From Agaricus subrufescens (Eukaryota; Basidiomycota; Agaricomycetes; Agaricales; Agaricaceae), in NCBI GenBank assembly GCA_029945375.1, contig CM057058.1, forward strand, positions 1,302,001 through 1,366,000: a stretch of 64,000 bases of DNA, read 5' to 3'. The position numbers were made by a program, and so were the translations under genes. Positions 12,040 to 24,265 of the stretch are shown in pieces. Positions within the stretch are counted from its first letter, which is position 1, and each line of letters begins with the position of its first letter. The notes beneath the pieces are model-generated. The model worked only from the letters and a program-made list of their open reading frames with translations, had not been told where the DNA came from and did no database searches.

Positions 12040-13780
12040 ACTTGAATGAAAATGCCAATGCATATTGATGAAACCTCAAAATGTAAGAATGAAAACAGCA
12101 GTGCAACATTGATGAGAATGGTGATTAAGAAAAATGAAATCACCAATAACTGGTAACTAAACTGTAGGAGTATCAATGAAAATACCTGGGTGCAACAATG
12201 AAACTATCAATTGTACACAATGAGAATTCCAACAACTGGGAATGAAATTGTTGAAAGCAAGGAATGAAAACACCAATGTGTGGTAATGAAGTATCCATGG
12301 CACAATAATGAAACTGCCAAAGGTTTCCAATGAAAACTCCTAGATACAATAATGAAAATGCTGTAGCAATGGAACTGCTGTTGTACAGGATTGAAACTGC
12401 CAGTTGGATACAATGAGAATTCCAACAAGTAGAAATGAGAATATTAAGAGCCATAAATGAAAACACCAAGATCTTGCAATAAAATCTGCATTGTGTCCAC
12501 AGCAATGACAATTCAGGAGTATATAGACAAGTCAAATGATTGAAGTCTGGTTATGTTGTGCAGAAAATTGTGTAATTGTTTATTTATCTACTGTATATTA
12601 TACATATTTTATTTGTTTCTTGCTCCAGGGTGTCATAATGAAAATGCCTAACTTTTCTGATGAAAACCCCAGACACAAGAATACAATATCCTAACCTGGT
12701 GCTATAACTGATATTGTATAGGGATGAAATTGACAATTACATCCAATCAAAATAGCAACAACTGGGAATGAGAATGAAAGGTAGAAATGAGAACAGTAAT
12801 ATGTGGTGATTAATAATCTATGGTGCAATAATGAAAATGCCTAAGGTCTCCAATGAAAATGCCAAGACAGAAAAATGAAAATACCATAATCCAGTAATGA
12901 AACTGGCCTTGTGCAGTATTGAAAGTGCCTGTTCTATACAATAAGAATTCCAACAACCAGAAATGAGAATGCTGAAAGTTAGGAATGAGAATACCAATAT
13001 CTGGCAATGAAGTAGCCATGGTGCTATAATGAAAATGCCTAAGCTTTCTAATGAAAACCCCAAAACCCAAAAATGAAAATACCATAATCCAGTAATGAAA
13101 CTGGCATTGTGCAGTATTGAAAGTGCCTATTGTATACAATGAGAACCCCAACAATTAGAAATGAGAATGCTGAAAGCTAAAAATGAAAGTACCAGTATCT
13201 GGCAATGAAATAGCCATGGTGTAATAATGAAAATGCCTAAGCTTTGTAATGAAAACCCCAAGAGACAAAAATGAAAATACCATAATCCAGTAATGAAACT
13301 GGCATTGTGCAGTATTGAAAGTGCCTGTTGTATACAATGAGAATTCCAAACATTGGAAATGAGAATGCTGAAAGCCAGAAATGCAAATATTCATATTTGG
13401 CAATGAAATAGCCATGGTGCAATAATGAAAATGCCCAGTCACAACAATGAAAATACCCAAATCAAGGAATGAAACAGCTCTGGTATAGAAATGAAACCAC
13501 CAATTGTATAGAATGAAAAGTCACAAAATTGGAAATGAAACATTTACTACAAGCTATGAAAAGACCAATATCTAATAATGAAATGCCCCTGGTACAGTAG
13601 TGAAAATGCTCAAATTTGGTAATGAAACACTCTAGACACCAGAATGAAAATGCCAAATAGGTGGTAATCCAATGTAATGAGATTACCAATCAACTAGAAT
13701 GAAAATGTGAAAAGCACAAACTATAACATAATGATAATGCCCAAGAATGAGAATGAAATAGCCAACTAGGTTTATCAAAG
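12040..13780. repeat. Satellite-like array built on AATGAAA motifs with a 198-bp higher-order unit
   Basis: The motif AATGAAA or AATGAGA followed by a few bases and often CC recurs roughly every 20-35 bp across about 1.7 kb. On top of this is a longer unit: TGGTGnnATAATGAAAATGCC begins at 12,821, 13,019, 13,217 and 13,415, exactly 198 bp apart each time, with a more diverged start near 12,628. Because 198 is a multiple of three, minus-strand frames stay open and give repetitive ORFs; I do not consider these genes. Units nearer the edges are more diverged. The function is unknown. Confidence 0.85.
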
Positions 13781-14019
13781 ATGATATAAAATGAGAATGA
13801 TACTGCCAATGTACAGGTCTAATATCAATCATATATTGGATTGGCATATTATGAAACCTCCAGACTCAAAAAAACGGAGTAATGAAAATGGTAATTGGAT
13901 GTCTGATAAACCGTATCTCGTCTTTGGCCATTGGATAATATGAAAATTCTTCGATTGGGAGCTGCCAATGTTTTATGATAACGAGAGCAGCCACGAGTCA
14001 CATTTTGTTTTGATTGACT

Positions 14020-14209
14020 TAAACTCCAGCTAGAAAGTTGGATTACCCAGTTTCCAGATCATCCTGTCACTGTTATGTTCACTTTGTCATATTACTGTTG
14101 TATCAAGTTTGGGTTTGTTGATCCAGAAGATGGTGTGTCAGAGTGGACTTATTGGTTGTGGCTTTTCCTTCCCCAGTACAGACGTATGGAACTCAGGAGT
14201 ACTATATAA
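14020..14209 (+). pseudogene. NLR copy H: exon-6 remnant only
   Basis: Homologous to exon 6 of the NLR copies at 48,152-48,433 and 51,899-52,174. It keeps the frame for a piece equivalent to FVDPEDGVSEWTYWLWLFLP and the terminal stop at 14207-14209. Upstream exons are absent; the satellite array and AT-rich sequence lie on its left. Several CG sites of the paralogues are TG or CA here. It marks the 3' end of an NLR gene that once stood upstream of copy G. Confidence 0.75.
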
Positions 14210-14359
14210 TGTATTATACATTAGTAATTAATTCTTGTTATGAATGATGAGGTCTGAGGCATTTGGAATTGATCTGGGGGAACAACTACTTGAAATTTAC
14301 TAACGGTCACAGGGGATGAAGTGAGTTCACCCATGTCCAAAGCGTAGCTAATTGTATAA

Positions 14360-14837
14360 AGTACAGTATACAGTGCATGCAAATGGGGACTGTCTGTTTT
14401 GGGCAAGGGAGTGGCACCGGGTAAATCTGAGCTTTCAACTGTTGTTGCCTCCTTCATGACAAGTTCCCGGAGTCCTCATATGGACTTTACCACATTAATT
14501 AATTTGTGTATGAAAGACGGAATCTAAGCGGTGATATACAATCTAATTATACACAAATCAACCAAATCTGGCAAAGTCTCTACGGGGACTCCAGGCTAAA
14601 TGGGGGCAACACAGAAACAACGGTTTTGAAGGCTTGGATTTATCTGGTGCCACCTCCTTGGTTTCAAACCAGCAAAAGTGCTGCAATTGGGTGACTGCTG
14701 AGCAAATGTATTGGCATTGGGCAGAAGTGTGGGTAAAATCAGAACACTAATAAGTCTGCTATGACTAACTTGGATCTACGCTGTAATATTGTCATGGACA
14801 GCTCAAATGTGCTTTGCCTCTGCCCTCAACCAGCCCA
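14360..14837 (+). promoter_or_regulatory. Decayed NLR promoter block upstream of copy G
   Basis: Related to the upstream regions of copies E and F: the segment ATGGGGACTGTCTGTTTTGGG (14,382 on) matches the E segment with CG-to-TG changes, and GGGTAAAATCAGAACACTA near 14,731 matches the block just before the E and F TATA boxes. The TATAAATA of the active-looking copies is altered here (CTATGACTAA). Confidence 0.65.
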
Positions 14838-16310
14838 ATGCCTGACTTTGGCTTCCACCTTCCTCGATTCCTATGACCTCACTGCTCATTGCCCTCACAT
14901 TCATCCTCTCACCCCAGGCAAGGTACTTTAGAGCCTGACCCAAATAACGCTAATGCCACTTTTTATTTGCCCACTCCTGCCAGTAGTCACCTGGTGGGAG
15001 TTTCAACTGGTCAGCATTCACTAGTGTCACTGCCAGTCACATCAATCTCTACAACCAGATGTAGCCCCCCAGATTTAGTTGCTCAGCCACCCGTTTGTGT
15101 GGATTCCACTCAATTCCAACATATGACTGGTTTGCTCTCAATGCCTTCACAACAATCATTGGGTATTGAACAACAAAGTGTGAGTCTCTCTTCCATATTT
15201 TGTGCACAAATGACAAGACTGAATCATTCACAGCTGTGTTCAGTGAGGGATTTTATGTCACTGCAACATCAGAGTGAAGGGATATTCAAGAATGTGCATA
15301 ATTTCTCTGTTATAGGGTCAAGCCTTATTGACAACACAAAAGGAAACAATGAGTTATGGTTATTTTGTCAGATTAGTTTCTCAATATTAAGTGATTTTGC
15401 TAGTCACAAACAATATTAATGTTTTGAACCAATGTAGGAAACATAACTATCTTGTTACTACTATTGATTGTTGTGATAGTCATGAAAGACCTTTTAAGGG
15501 AGACAATCCCTGGTGCAGTGGCTGATTCCTCAGTTCGCAATCCATGTCCAAGATGCTGTCCCAGAACTCATTTAGCAATCCTTGAATGATGCCTTGATAG
15601 CTGATAAAGCAAGCAATATAAGGGGATACAGCATATGGTGCATGGGTCATGGGTCAGGTCATAAGGTTGATACAAATTGTAATACACAATGATGGAAACA
15701 AGGCCATCCTCACACTTTCTTATCAACTTGCTGCCAAATCTAAGGCATACCACCAGATCATTGAGGATGAGATCACCTGTGACCCATCCCTCTTTCAGTC
15801 ATCAATGGCTGTCCAATTCAAAAAATTCATCATTCAGCCCTTTATTCACAACCTGAATATGGGCACTACTAGTTGTGTGTTGATCATCATTGATGGCCTT
15901 GATGAATGCCATGACACTTGAACTCAAATTGAGCTCCTCCACCTTATTTCTAACCTCTCTATCTCGCATCCCTCTTCCCCCATTGTGTGGCTCATTGCTG
16001 GCCACCCTGAAGGACACATTACCTCCTTTTCTAGAGAAGAGGTCATATCAATCCATGAGAAGGAGGACATCCTAGTAGATTCTGATGAGGGCCATACTAA
16101 TGTCAAATGATTCTTTCATGATGCACTGGCAGAGATTAAATTGGCATATGATTCACTCAATCCCCAGTAGCCCAATGAGCTCAATTTGTGGAAGCTCACC
16201 AATGCCACAGGTGGCCTATTTGTGTATGCAGATATGGTCATGAGGTATATTGGTGGCACAACCATCAGAAGCCCATCTTCACAACTCTCTCATCAGGGAA
16301 TTGGGAGATT
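14838..16310 (+). pseudogene. NLR copy G: CpG-decayed NACHT gene
   Basis: Starts MPDFGFHLPRFL like copies E and F, then hits TGA at 14874-14876 where paralogues have Arg. Exons 1-3 are recognisable to about 15,440 (MPSQQSLGIEQQS, GIFKNVHNFSVIGSSLIDNT). Exon 4 begins near 15,480 (MKDLLRETIPGAVADSS), but the region from about 15,575 to 15,680, which should hold Walker A, is unrelated sequence. The frame resumes with LTLSYQLAAKS, a Walker B form VLIIIDGLDEC, then stops at TGA 15919-15921, TGA 16108-16110 and TAG 16168-16170. Homology fades near 16,310, before exons 5-6. Most differences from copy E are CG-to-TG or CG-to-CA. Clearly dead. Confidence 0.88.
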
Positions 16311-16488
16311 GGCATTTTACGTAAAATTACCAAAAGTGTGTATAAATTATTCTTGACATACATAATATAACACCTTTAGCAAATTCTGGTTAAATTAGTC
16401 TACTATTAACATGGTGACTAACACTGCCCCTTAAATTATTTTAAATTGCTAACAAACATTAGGAGCAATTATACCAAACATTTCTTAT

Positions 16489-19400
16489 CTATCCAATGAG
16501 CCAGTATAGATGTCTATTGGTATATGGATTGACATAGAATGTGTTGGCATGATCCAGCACATTATGACTCATCCACTTGATGGGTGTGAATGGTCCAAAA
16601 AGTGGGAAGAGATGAATACTATGTACAACATCTGATAAGGGGATGATGTTGCCAATCCCATTCCCTATTGCATTGTCTTGATCTTGCTCAAGTGAGATCT
16701 TGTACATTAAATGATTCAGTTCTGGCACTTGGGGAAACTTAGTATACCATTTGACATATACTAAGTGTTTCAGCATTGTACCCTCCAAGAATATACACTG
16801 GTGGGTTTTGGGCGGCATTGAGAACATGGCACAAATGCACCCAACATGAAACTCTATGGAAGAATGTATCAGATGAGGCCCAGGGACAAGAAAGTTCAAG
16901 AATGAGATACATACTGTGTATGCCATCTGCTTCATCATCAACCCTAATAAGGGCATTATCAAACTGTTGAGCTAGTGGATTTGCATGGATAGTGTCAGCT
17001 GTATTGACAGCAGATGTGAAGGGATCAGTTGAAATGAATTTGATATGATGCCAAACCCAAAAGTTTTGGGCTGGCATCTCAATGCCCCATATTAGGTGTT
17101 CAAGCTGTGTAGCAGATAAATTCAGATAGCAAGAGAGGGTAATGAAGCATGCCAGGGCTTCATGAAAATACACAGCACCATATCTGGTAACAAGGTCCTC
17201 GAGAGCAATGCACCTGACACTCAGGTGCTTCAATACATGTATTTCTCTGTTGATTGAAAGCCCAGGTGTGATCCACTCATGTGATGAGGAGAGATGTGAT
17301 GTGGTGCTGTCCAAGTGCCATTGAATGTATCTTTCATGCTGCGCTATCTTCTCTTTTCTCTCAAGCCACACAGTCATTTGAACATACTCATCCTTCCAGT
17401 TTGTTGCACAGTAAGCATCTTTTGCAAGGTCAATATGGAGATGCTCTGTGTACTCAGTGTTGAAGTTGTCAGTGGTCCCAAAGTGCTTGATCTTGGTTAT
17501 ATAGTGTTTGGCAAAATGCAGCTTTGGTAGGTTGAAATTGCTGTGAATGTCAAAGTGGATGAAGATATCCTTGTTCTTGTGAAACCAGTTGAGTGCACTC
17601 TGAAGGAGTCCAAGAGTTTTGTCTGTGTGGATGGGGTACTGAGTGAGAAACAAGAAGTCCAAAAGGGCATGCACAGAATGAACAAGCAGAGCAATTGATT
17701 GCCCATTGCCCAGCTCAAGTCCAACAATTAGCCTGATCAGAATCCTTGATATCTGATCATGTTCTTTTCCTGAGATATGCAATAGTGAAGGAATTCCTTT
17801 TGTGAATGACTGGATGTTGTGATTTGGCAGTAACTGATGACAGCATGCATCAATTTCAAGAGGGCCAAAGGCATCAATCAGCCAGCTCACCAGATGTTTG
17901 ATGAGCCCCTGATAAAGTTGGTGGAGAATGTCCAGGGTTATTGAGTTGTAGATGTCAACATAAGGAAGATGATGCCAAAATGGTGAAAACACAGGTTTTA
18001 TTTGAGCTGCTTTACAAGATTGGACAAACTTGGAGGGGTTTGCATCAAAGGCAGTGAGGATGTCCAAGGCCTGATCAAGGTCACATGGATTGCCAGAGTT
18101 TGGGTTGCTGTCTTCAAGGTTGCTTTGCAGCACATCACAACAAGGGCAATCACTGGAGTAGGTGCAGGCTGTGAGCACCTGCTCTGGATAATCACCAACA
18201 AATGCAGCAAGGATTGGGTGCATATGTCATATACACCCATCCGCTGTGGCCATCATAATCCCTTCCTCACCAGCTCTCTGTAGAGGCTCAAGGATCTTGC
18301 CCATACACAAATGGTATAGTTTAGCAACCATGTGCCAGCAAGAGGCTTTATTGATGAAATTTTCTAGCCTCAAAGTTGGCAGATAACCAAGAAGCATGTA
18401 GGCACATGCTGATAGCTTGCAACAGATTTCTTTTGGAATGTTGCCGATTGTGAGATACATGGGGTAGGCACTTTTATTGTGGAACAGGGTAAGTTGAGTC
18501 TTGTCCGTTGACACTATGATGGGGATGATTGTTGCCCCAGGTGAGCATCTCTCAATTGCTTTCTATAAGTTGAGGTCAAAGGTTGATGTTATGCATAGTG
18601 ACTATTACACACCTGTGTAGCCCACCACCATTTTCCTGTATGCATGTCATGGTACATGTGGGTCATCTTCAAGTTGTCCATATAATGTTTCTCAGGCGCA
18701 AAAACCATCTGCAGTGAGAGGCTTGTGTCACTTAACAGCACTTGAATACACTCAATTACATTCCAGAAATATATGTCACAAGTTTCTGAGCCAATCACAA
18801 CTTGATAGCATTCAAAACAGGGATGAGAGCAGGGCAGCTGCTCATCAATGATCTTATTAAGCTCTGCTGAAGATTTGAATGAGAGGTTTAGTGCTTCAGA
18901 TACCTATATCAATCAAGGTGAGTACTAGTGGTTCAGATCCCAGAAAATCTACTTACCCCCTCAATTGACATTAGATTGGTGAATGCTGTTGAGCTGGGGC
19001 TGTGCTCTTTGGCACATCTCACAATTTCCCATTCCTTTTTTGAAGAGAATGGTGTGTAAATCCCATTCTGCTCTTCATTCTGCTCGCTGATGGTATGAGC
19101 CTTGGCTCCATACTTTTTTCCTGCTGTGCCCAGAAATTGGACAATGACAGGTTGATTGTGTAACCTGTAGCTTGCATCATAGACCCTGTTGGGGGCCTCA
19201 GCAATGCTGTCTGTGTTGTCATCTTTGTCTGGAGTAGTGCCAGCATTTGCTGGCCAGGCATGTGATGGCTCGAGCCTGAGTTCAAGTTCAAGTTCAAGTT
19301 CAAGCCCATCCATTGCAACTAACTCTGAATCATTAGAGTCCTCATCATCTGTATTTGTGGCCTCATCATCTGCTCTTTCTTCTTCCCTGTCCAAATCAAT

Positions 19401-19707
19401 AGCTTCATCTTGGTCAATATCCATGTAGCCATCACTGGCTTCAGTCAAGTATTCATTGTAATTTCCCAACACGTCTCCAGTTGGGTCAGAAACTAATTAA
19501 AACACATCAGATATTATTAGCTTTACCACCAATTCAACATACCTGCATTGTTGATTCAGTGAGTTTTTTTTTTTGCCACAGCTGAGTTTGACCAAGTGCC
19601 TGCCCAGTTTCTTCTAGATATTGTTGGCAGTCACTGTTACAACTCTTGTGAAGATGACACCAAAGGCTGCAGTGCTTGAATGTCATCTGGCATACAGGGC
19701 ACTTCAT
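16489..19707 (-). pseudogene. Plavaka-type DNA transposase, broken
   Basis: Plavaka transposases (CACTA-like superfamily, basidiomycetes) cut and paste DNA elements. A minus-strand start at 19707 gives a C2H2-like finger, MKCPVCQMTFKHCSLWCHLH, with a probable intron at 19542-19493. An acidic region follows (19,472-19,260) that contains a Leu-Glu repeat. Family blocks come next: YTPFSSKKEWEIV (about 19,050), FHNKSAYPMYLTIGNIP (about 18,470), HPILAAFVGDYPEQVL (about 18,220), LDILHQLYQGLIKHL, HFGTTDNFNTEYTEHLHIDL, and a C-terminal SVHLFP-like block near 16,600. Lesions: in-frame TGA at 18229-18227 with coding continuing beyond it; a frame change near 16,850-16,900 separating the main ORF from the C-terminal ORF; and a one-base phase conflict between exons 1 and 2 that may come from the 11-A run near 19,565. 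Terminal repeats were not located. Confidence 0.85.
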
Positions 19708-20235
19708 TTTCCAAGGATGTTGAGCTCAGGGTAAGCAGTGTACACAAGTGAATTGACTAATGTTTACTGCAGATACTTGCCAGTGCATAAAAGACAAACA
19801 TGCTCACATGCTCCATGATTCCCTACCACCATGTCAGACTCCATGGCAGTGCATAATAAAGGTTTGAGAGGTGCATCAACAAATGTGCCCTCTACTATCT
19901 CTCACCCCACCTGCTCCACCAACAAGCAACAATGCACACCTGACAAAGACCATGACAACTCTCATGCTCAGAAGAGAACTTGAGGTAAGTGGGTCCTTTA
20001 TTTGTCTTCACCACTCACAATGCTACCTAGGACATTCAGCTGGTAAGCCCAAGCATGTCACAATGGCAAAACCCACCCCAATGAAGTGCACCATGGCCAA
20101 ACCCACCCTGGCCAAACACACCCCAGCCAAGTGTACCCCCCCTAAGCACACCTCAACTTTGTGTGCTCCACACATTGTCAAGGAGTCTGAAGATGATTTT
20201 GGGGATGAGGAAGAGAACAATGGTAATATCAATGA

Positions 20236-20282
20236 CAACAACAACAACACAGACATGGACAACAACAACAACAACAACAACC
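20236..20282 (+). repeat. AAC/GAC trinucleotide repeat
   Basis: A short microsatellite of AAC units (with GAC and ACC variants) inside the N-terminal part of the DUF6532 gene; it encodes Asn/Asp/Thr runs. Confidence 0.85.
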
Positions 20283-20575
20283 TCAGCCCTCATGCAGTTG
20301 ACAATGGGTTTGACTCTGAGGCAGACAAGCCACTCTGTCAACTTAGGGCCTCATGGGCCAATTCACTCCTGTGTGCTGAGGTAGATTTCTTCATTTCCAA
20401 CTTATAGTAATATTCATTCATGCTTTTTTTCAAGATGGCTCAGATATCTTGTGCTAGTAATGTGCCCTCAATTGCTCAGTCAAGCTCAAATAGCACTATG
20501 AGTAAAAGCAATCCAACTTCAAAGCACCATGATGTTAAGACTATGACTGCTGAGTCAGAACTAGGCAGTTCCAAT

Positions 20576-21015
20576 TGAGGGGTAGGCATTGGCCTCAGTG
20601 ACACAAAGGCACACTGTGCCCTCTAGCAGGTTCCGGATGCCTAGAAAGTGATAGTGGAATAGAACATGAGATGCAGAACGCTTAGCAGAAAGGTTGGAAT
20701 TGAGAGGGAATAAATCTAAGTCGATTTCAGACTGAGGAATAGATACAGGAATGCGGAACTTATATACAAAGGTGTACAGAAGTAAAGTACAGGAAAGGAA
20801 TAGTTCCAGATAATAGAAATAGGAATCAGAATAGAGATATAACAATCACATCACAATAGGAATGAGTACTGATCTGGATACAGTTGTGTTGGCCATTGGA
20901 AAGTTACGACCCATGTTGTGTTGGTTGTAGAGCAACCATGGGAGTGCAACCATAGTCCTGGAAAGGAGCTACAGCATAACCAGCCAACCACTACTGGTTC
21001 CAGGAAGTGGACTTA
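20576..21015 (-). mobile_element. Solo-LTR-like insertion with CCAAT flanks
   Basis: A 440-bp block flanked by CCAAT at 20,571-20,575 and 21,016-21,020, a possible 5-bp target duplication. Read on the minus strand it contains TATATAAG near 20,765 and ends CCCCTCA, as LTRs do; its other end is TAAG rather than TG. It keeps CG dinucleotides (CCGG, TGCGG, CTTAGC context) while the surrounding DUF6532 gene has few, so it is probably younger. No coding sequence is seen. The sequence from 21,021 to about 21,300 is also CG-containing and may belong to the same element, so the right border is uncertain. Confidence 0.42.
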
Positions 21016-22457
21016 CCAATTAAAGGAACCCAAAAGACAATGATCCCGAGCGGATCCCATTGAAAGGAAACTTGACAGCAGGATTCCTTGGAATGTACCA
21101 GAAGTGGAAATGGAACATTCTAGATAGAAAAGGAAACATTGGGAATGATTGGAAAGTTCTGGAAACAGAATATAACACATGAGCAATATCATGCCAAGGT
21201 AGAGTATTCTATATGATTTAAAATGTTGGCTCAAGTCCTCCAGGTTCCTCATTGGGCTGACTAGCAAAACTCAGAGGCTCACAGCACAGTTTCTGACAGT
21301 GTACCACCACGGTCACAAGTTGCATATGTAAGTTTTTTTTGGAGCATGTACCTGACTATAACTGATATAGCATAGGCTGAAATTAATGCAGGTTGGCCTC
21401 CTGAAGCACATTATACCCCACCAACAGGGTGCCTTATTTCCAAGCTGCATCAGCCTGCACCATTATTTAAGGTGCTTGACAAAGGTGAAGATGAAGTATT
21501 AAAGCTCTGCATCAAGCAGAGCTTTTTTATTGTTCATGACACAGAGTTTGGTGCTATTATGACACTACTCATCAATATAGCAGATAAGCTATCATTTACT
21601 CATCTTGCTTCACGATTTAAACAGGATCCTCAACTTTGCCAGTATTGTGGGCATATGGTAAGTCAATGATTTCTTAAACTTGAAATGCTGCTTATTATTC
21701 TCAGATTAATCATTGTTTGTCTCTCCATCATGAAAAAGCCAAATCTATTGTGGCACCTATTATAGGGATGCAATTTGGATTCAAAGCCCCTACTGCAAAG
21801 GCTGAGTGGATTAAAATGACCATGTGCAACCTTATTCAAGAGGCAGGGTACATTTTTCCTGCCAAGGTATGTGACATTCCATGTGTCATTCATAAATCTA
21901 ACTTAATCGGACAGGATGAAGAATTCATTAAAACCTGACCCTATGAGCACCCTGCCATAATCCAGACTCTCACAAAATTTTTGTTCAATGATAGTAACTG
22001 TGGCTAGACAATTGGGGATATGTATCCCAATTTATTCCATTCACCTTATTCTGAGTGTCCCAATCAGTGCAAGATTCTGCTCTCTTTAATTGCTCTGGCC
22101 TCAACTGCAGTTTGTTTTACATTACTGCTTATGAATCATAGCTGATGTCATACTAGGTTCATAACTCAATCAGTGACTGGACCACTGGGGCCTATTATTC
22201 TTCTGACTTTGCATTTGATATTATCAAGGATGTCTTCAATGGGCACAAGGAATGGCTTGAGAGCATGAAGGAAAAGCAGCCTAGTAAGTATCATGCTATG
22301 GCCCATTGTATATACAAACAATGCTGGTAAGTCAATATACTTATACTCTACTACAAAATCTGATTATGAGAATAGGAATGGTTCTGCTGTAGGATCTGGG
22401 GTGAAGGAGGGAATAAGTAGATTAGTCAATCTAGATGAAATGGAGGATGCTATGTAA

Positions 22458-23118
22458 TGTGTGACCTGTGCTTTGGAATAACATTTACTTTGATGCCTGA
22501 ATTTTATGCCCCATATGAATGTTTTGATTGCTCATCAAATAAAATGAGATGTTGCTGATAGTCTCACATATAAACAAATAAATTATAAATAATGTTATGA
22601 GATGTTGAATAAAATAGTCTATTTGAAGCTTCACCTTCACTCTATTTGTGAATGCATTATGTATAAATTAGTGTAGCACTTGCACAATGGTGCATACTTG
22701 AGTACTAAATTATTAGAATGCCTAGGATTGACATAGTCAGAAACAGGGCACTAGTTTAAAATTGGACCCTTTGGGCCAAATTAACTGGATTAACCATTTT
22801 ATTCAATTTGAGTGACTATTAGCATAATTTGTACTAATCTATACTAAGTTATTCAATATTGACATTCTCCTGATTTGCTGATGCTGACATTCTGAACCTC
22901 ATTGGTCATCATCCGATGTTGGAGTGTTAAATTTTCTTGTACAGTTATGTAAATAATGTAATATCTAGGTCATAAGTTCCATAATATACCACTATAATAT
23001 TTTAGAGGAGTGTAATGAGATGCTTGTGAGGAAGAAAGGTGTATTGAATGAGCATTTTGGGTAGGGGTATTTCAGATGAAAATAACATGACATTGTATAT
23101 AGAGACCTGGAAGGGCAC
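22458..23118. other. AT-rich intergenic stretch
   Basis: No ORF of interest; AT-rich, CG-poor. No repeat partner seen in the window. Confidence 0.45.
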
Positions 23119-24194
23119 TGAAGAGACTAGATCAGTGTGAATGTGGAAAATAAAATATAAAAATATAAAATTAAATGCAAATGCAACCCTTTGAGACAGA
23201 CTGCAAGACAAGTCAAGCTAGCACTGAATGCTATTGCAATCCTATTAGACCAGTGAAGATACTCTCTCAAGCAGAACACAAGACCTTCCAAGTTGAGAAA
23301 GAACTTAAGAAATGCTTAGAACACTGCAAAGTTTAACCAAACTTGATTTCACTCACACAGCGCTTGGGCAAAGATTTAATTCCAAACCTTGTCCTCGACT
23401 GGCAACTATATATGATACACAATCAAAAACTGAGACAAAATAAACAAATATGAAACAAGTAACCAAGTCTGTATCCAGTGCTGAATGGGTATAGCCTCCT
23501 TGACTCTTCTTCCTCCACCAATCAACAGCCTTGACTATTCAGTCTCCTTGACTGAACATCGCACTTGTCTAATCTCCCACTCCTCATTGGCTAACGAGTT
23601 TCCAACCCTAGACCCTAGTCTAGAAACTCTCAAGACTCATCCCCCACTGATTAATCCATCAATAAGATGTCCTCGATTAGACTAAGCTTCTATCTCACCT
23701 TTAGTTGCTTCAAGATTATCACTATTACTGCCTGATCCAGAGTCTTGACTGACAATTCCAACAGTCTCACTTCAGATTTATTCAGCCTCAACATGTGCAA
23801 TTCACTTATTCCCTAGCCCTTCCCCATTAGGCAGGTAGTAGTTATTGATCCAGTCTAGCATAAGGTCTGCTAAAGGAACCGCACTCCACTAAGTCCTTGA
23901 GCCATCCCATAGCCAGTCTCAATGAGATTTCCCAATAAGGTTTCCCTAGACTTAGTCTTGAGACTTCTGTTTTAAAGTCCTCAAATGCAATTATATTTCC
24001 CCTAACAGTACAGTTTTCCTGTTAGGAATTGCAGATGCAATCTCAACTGATCCCTAGTTCAACCTGTCTTCACACATGTCCTCGACTGATCTTATCTCTA
24101 ACGGGGTGACTGATTGTTCATTCTCAAGTCTAATATGTACACCTAGCCACATTAAACATATATTTTCACATGTAAAACAGCTGGGGCCATAACA
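23119..24194 (-). mobile_element. Solo-LTR-like dispersed repeat, copy 2 (internal deletion, CpG-poor)
   Basis: Second copy of the 3,536-4,919 repeat. It is about 308 bp shorter: both copies share TGCAACCCTTTGA, but copy 2 jumps there directly to GACAGACTGCAAGACAAG, which in copy 1 comes later after a second CTTTGA. The deletion therefore falls between short direct repeats. Many CG sites of copy 1 are TG or CA here (for example CTCGAC to CTTGAC). The flanks GCAC (left) and GCGC (right) could be a 4-bp target duplication that differs by one CpG change; this is weak. Confidence 0.65.
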
Positions 24195-24265
24195 GCGCTG
24201 ATAGGGTTAACTGGATTCTGTGCATTTTTGGGGTCTGGGACTCTCTTTTGAATGAGTGCAATTTC

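Larger units (their letters stand above)
19850..22457 (+). pseudogene. DUF6532-containing gene, split by an insertion and carrying stops
   Basis: DUF6532 is a basidiomycete domain of unknown function. The N-terminal part (about 19,871-20,570) is low-complexity: Lys/Pro/Thr repeats, an acidic stretch and an Asn run encoded by AAC repeats (20,236-20,282). The DUF6532 core lies at about 21,360-22,460: IKQSFFIVHDTEFGAIMTLL, EKAKSIVAPIIGMQFGF, then HNSISDWTTGAYYSSDFAF and a terminal KQC segment. An LTR-like insertion at 20,576-21,015 separates the two parts. In-frame TGA at 21936-21938 (Thr-stop-Pro-Tyr) and TAG at 22005-22007 interrupt the core. Start and exon borders are uncertain. Domain name is from memory of the family pattern; breakage is seen directly. 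Confidence 0.62.

Noticed and set aside
12810..13460. Repetitive minus-strand ORFs of about 100 codons
   Set aside because: They are a by-product of the 198-bp repeat period being divisible by three; no start context, no family and unequal ends.
12628..13613. CRISPR-like array
   Set aside because: Units are long, contiguous and diverged, with no spacers; the DNA is eukaryotic.
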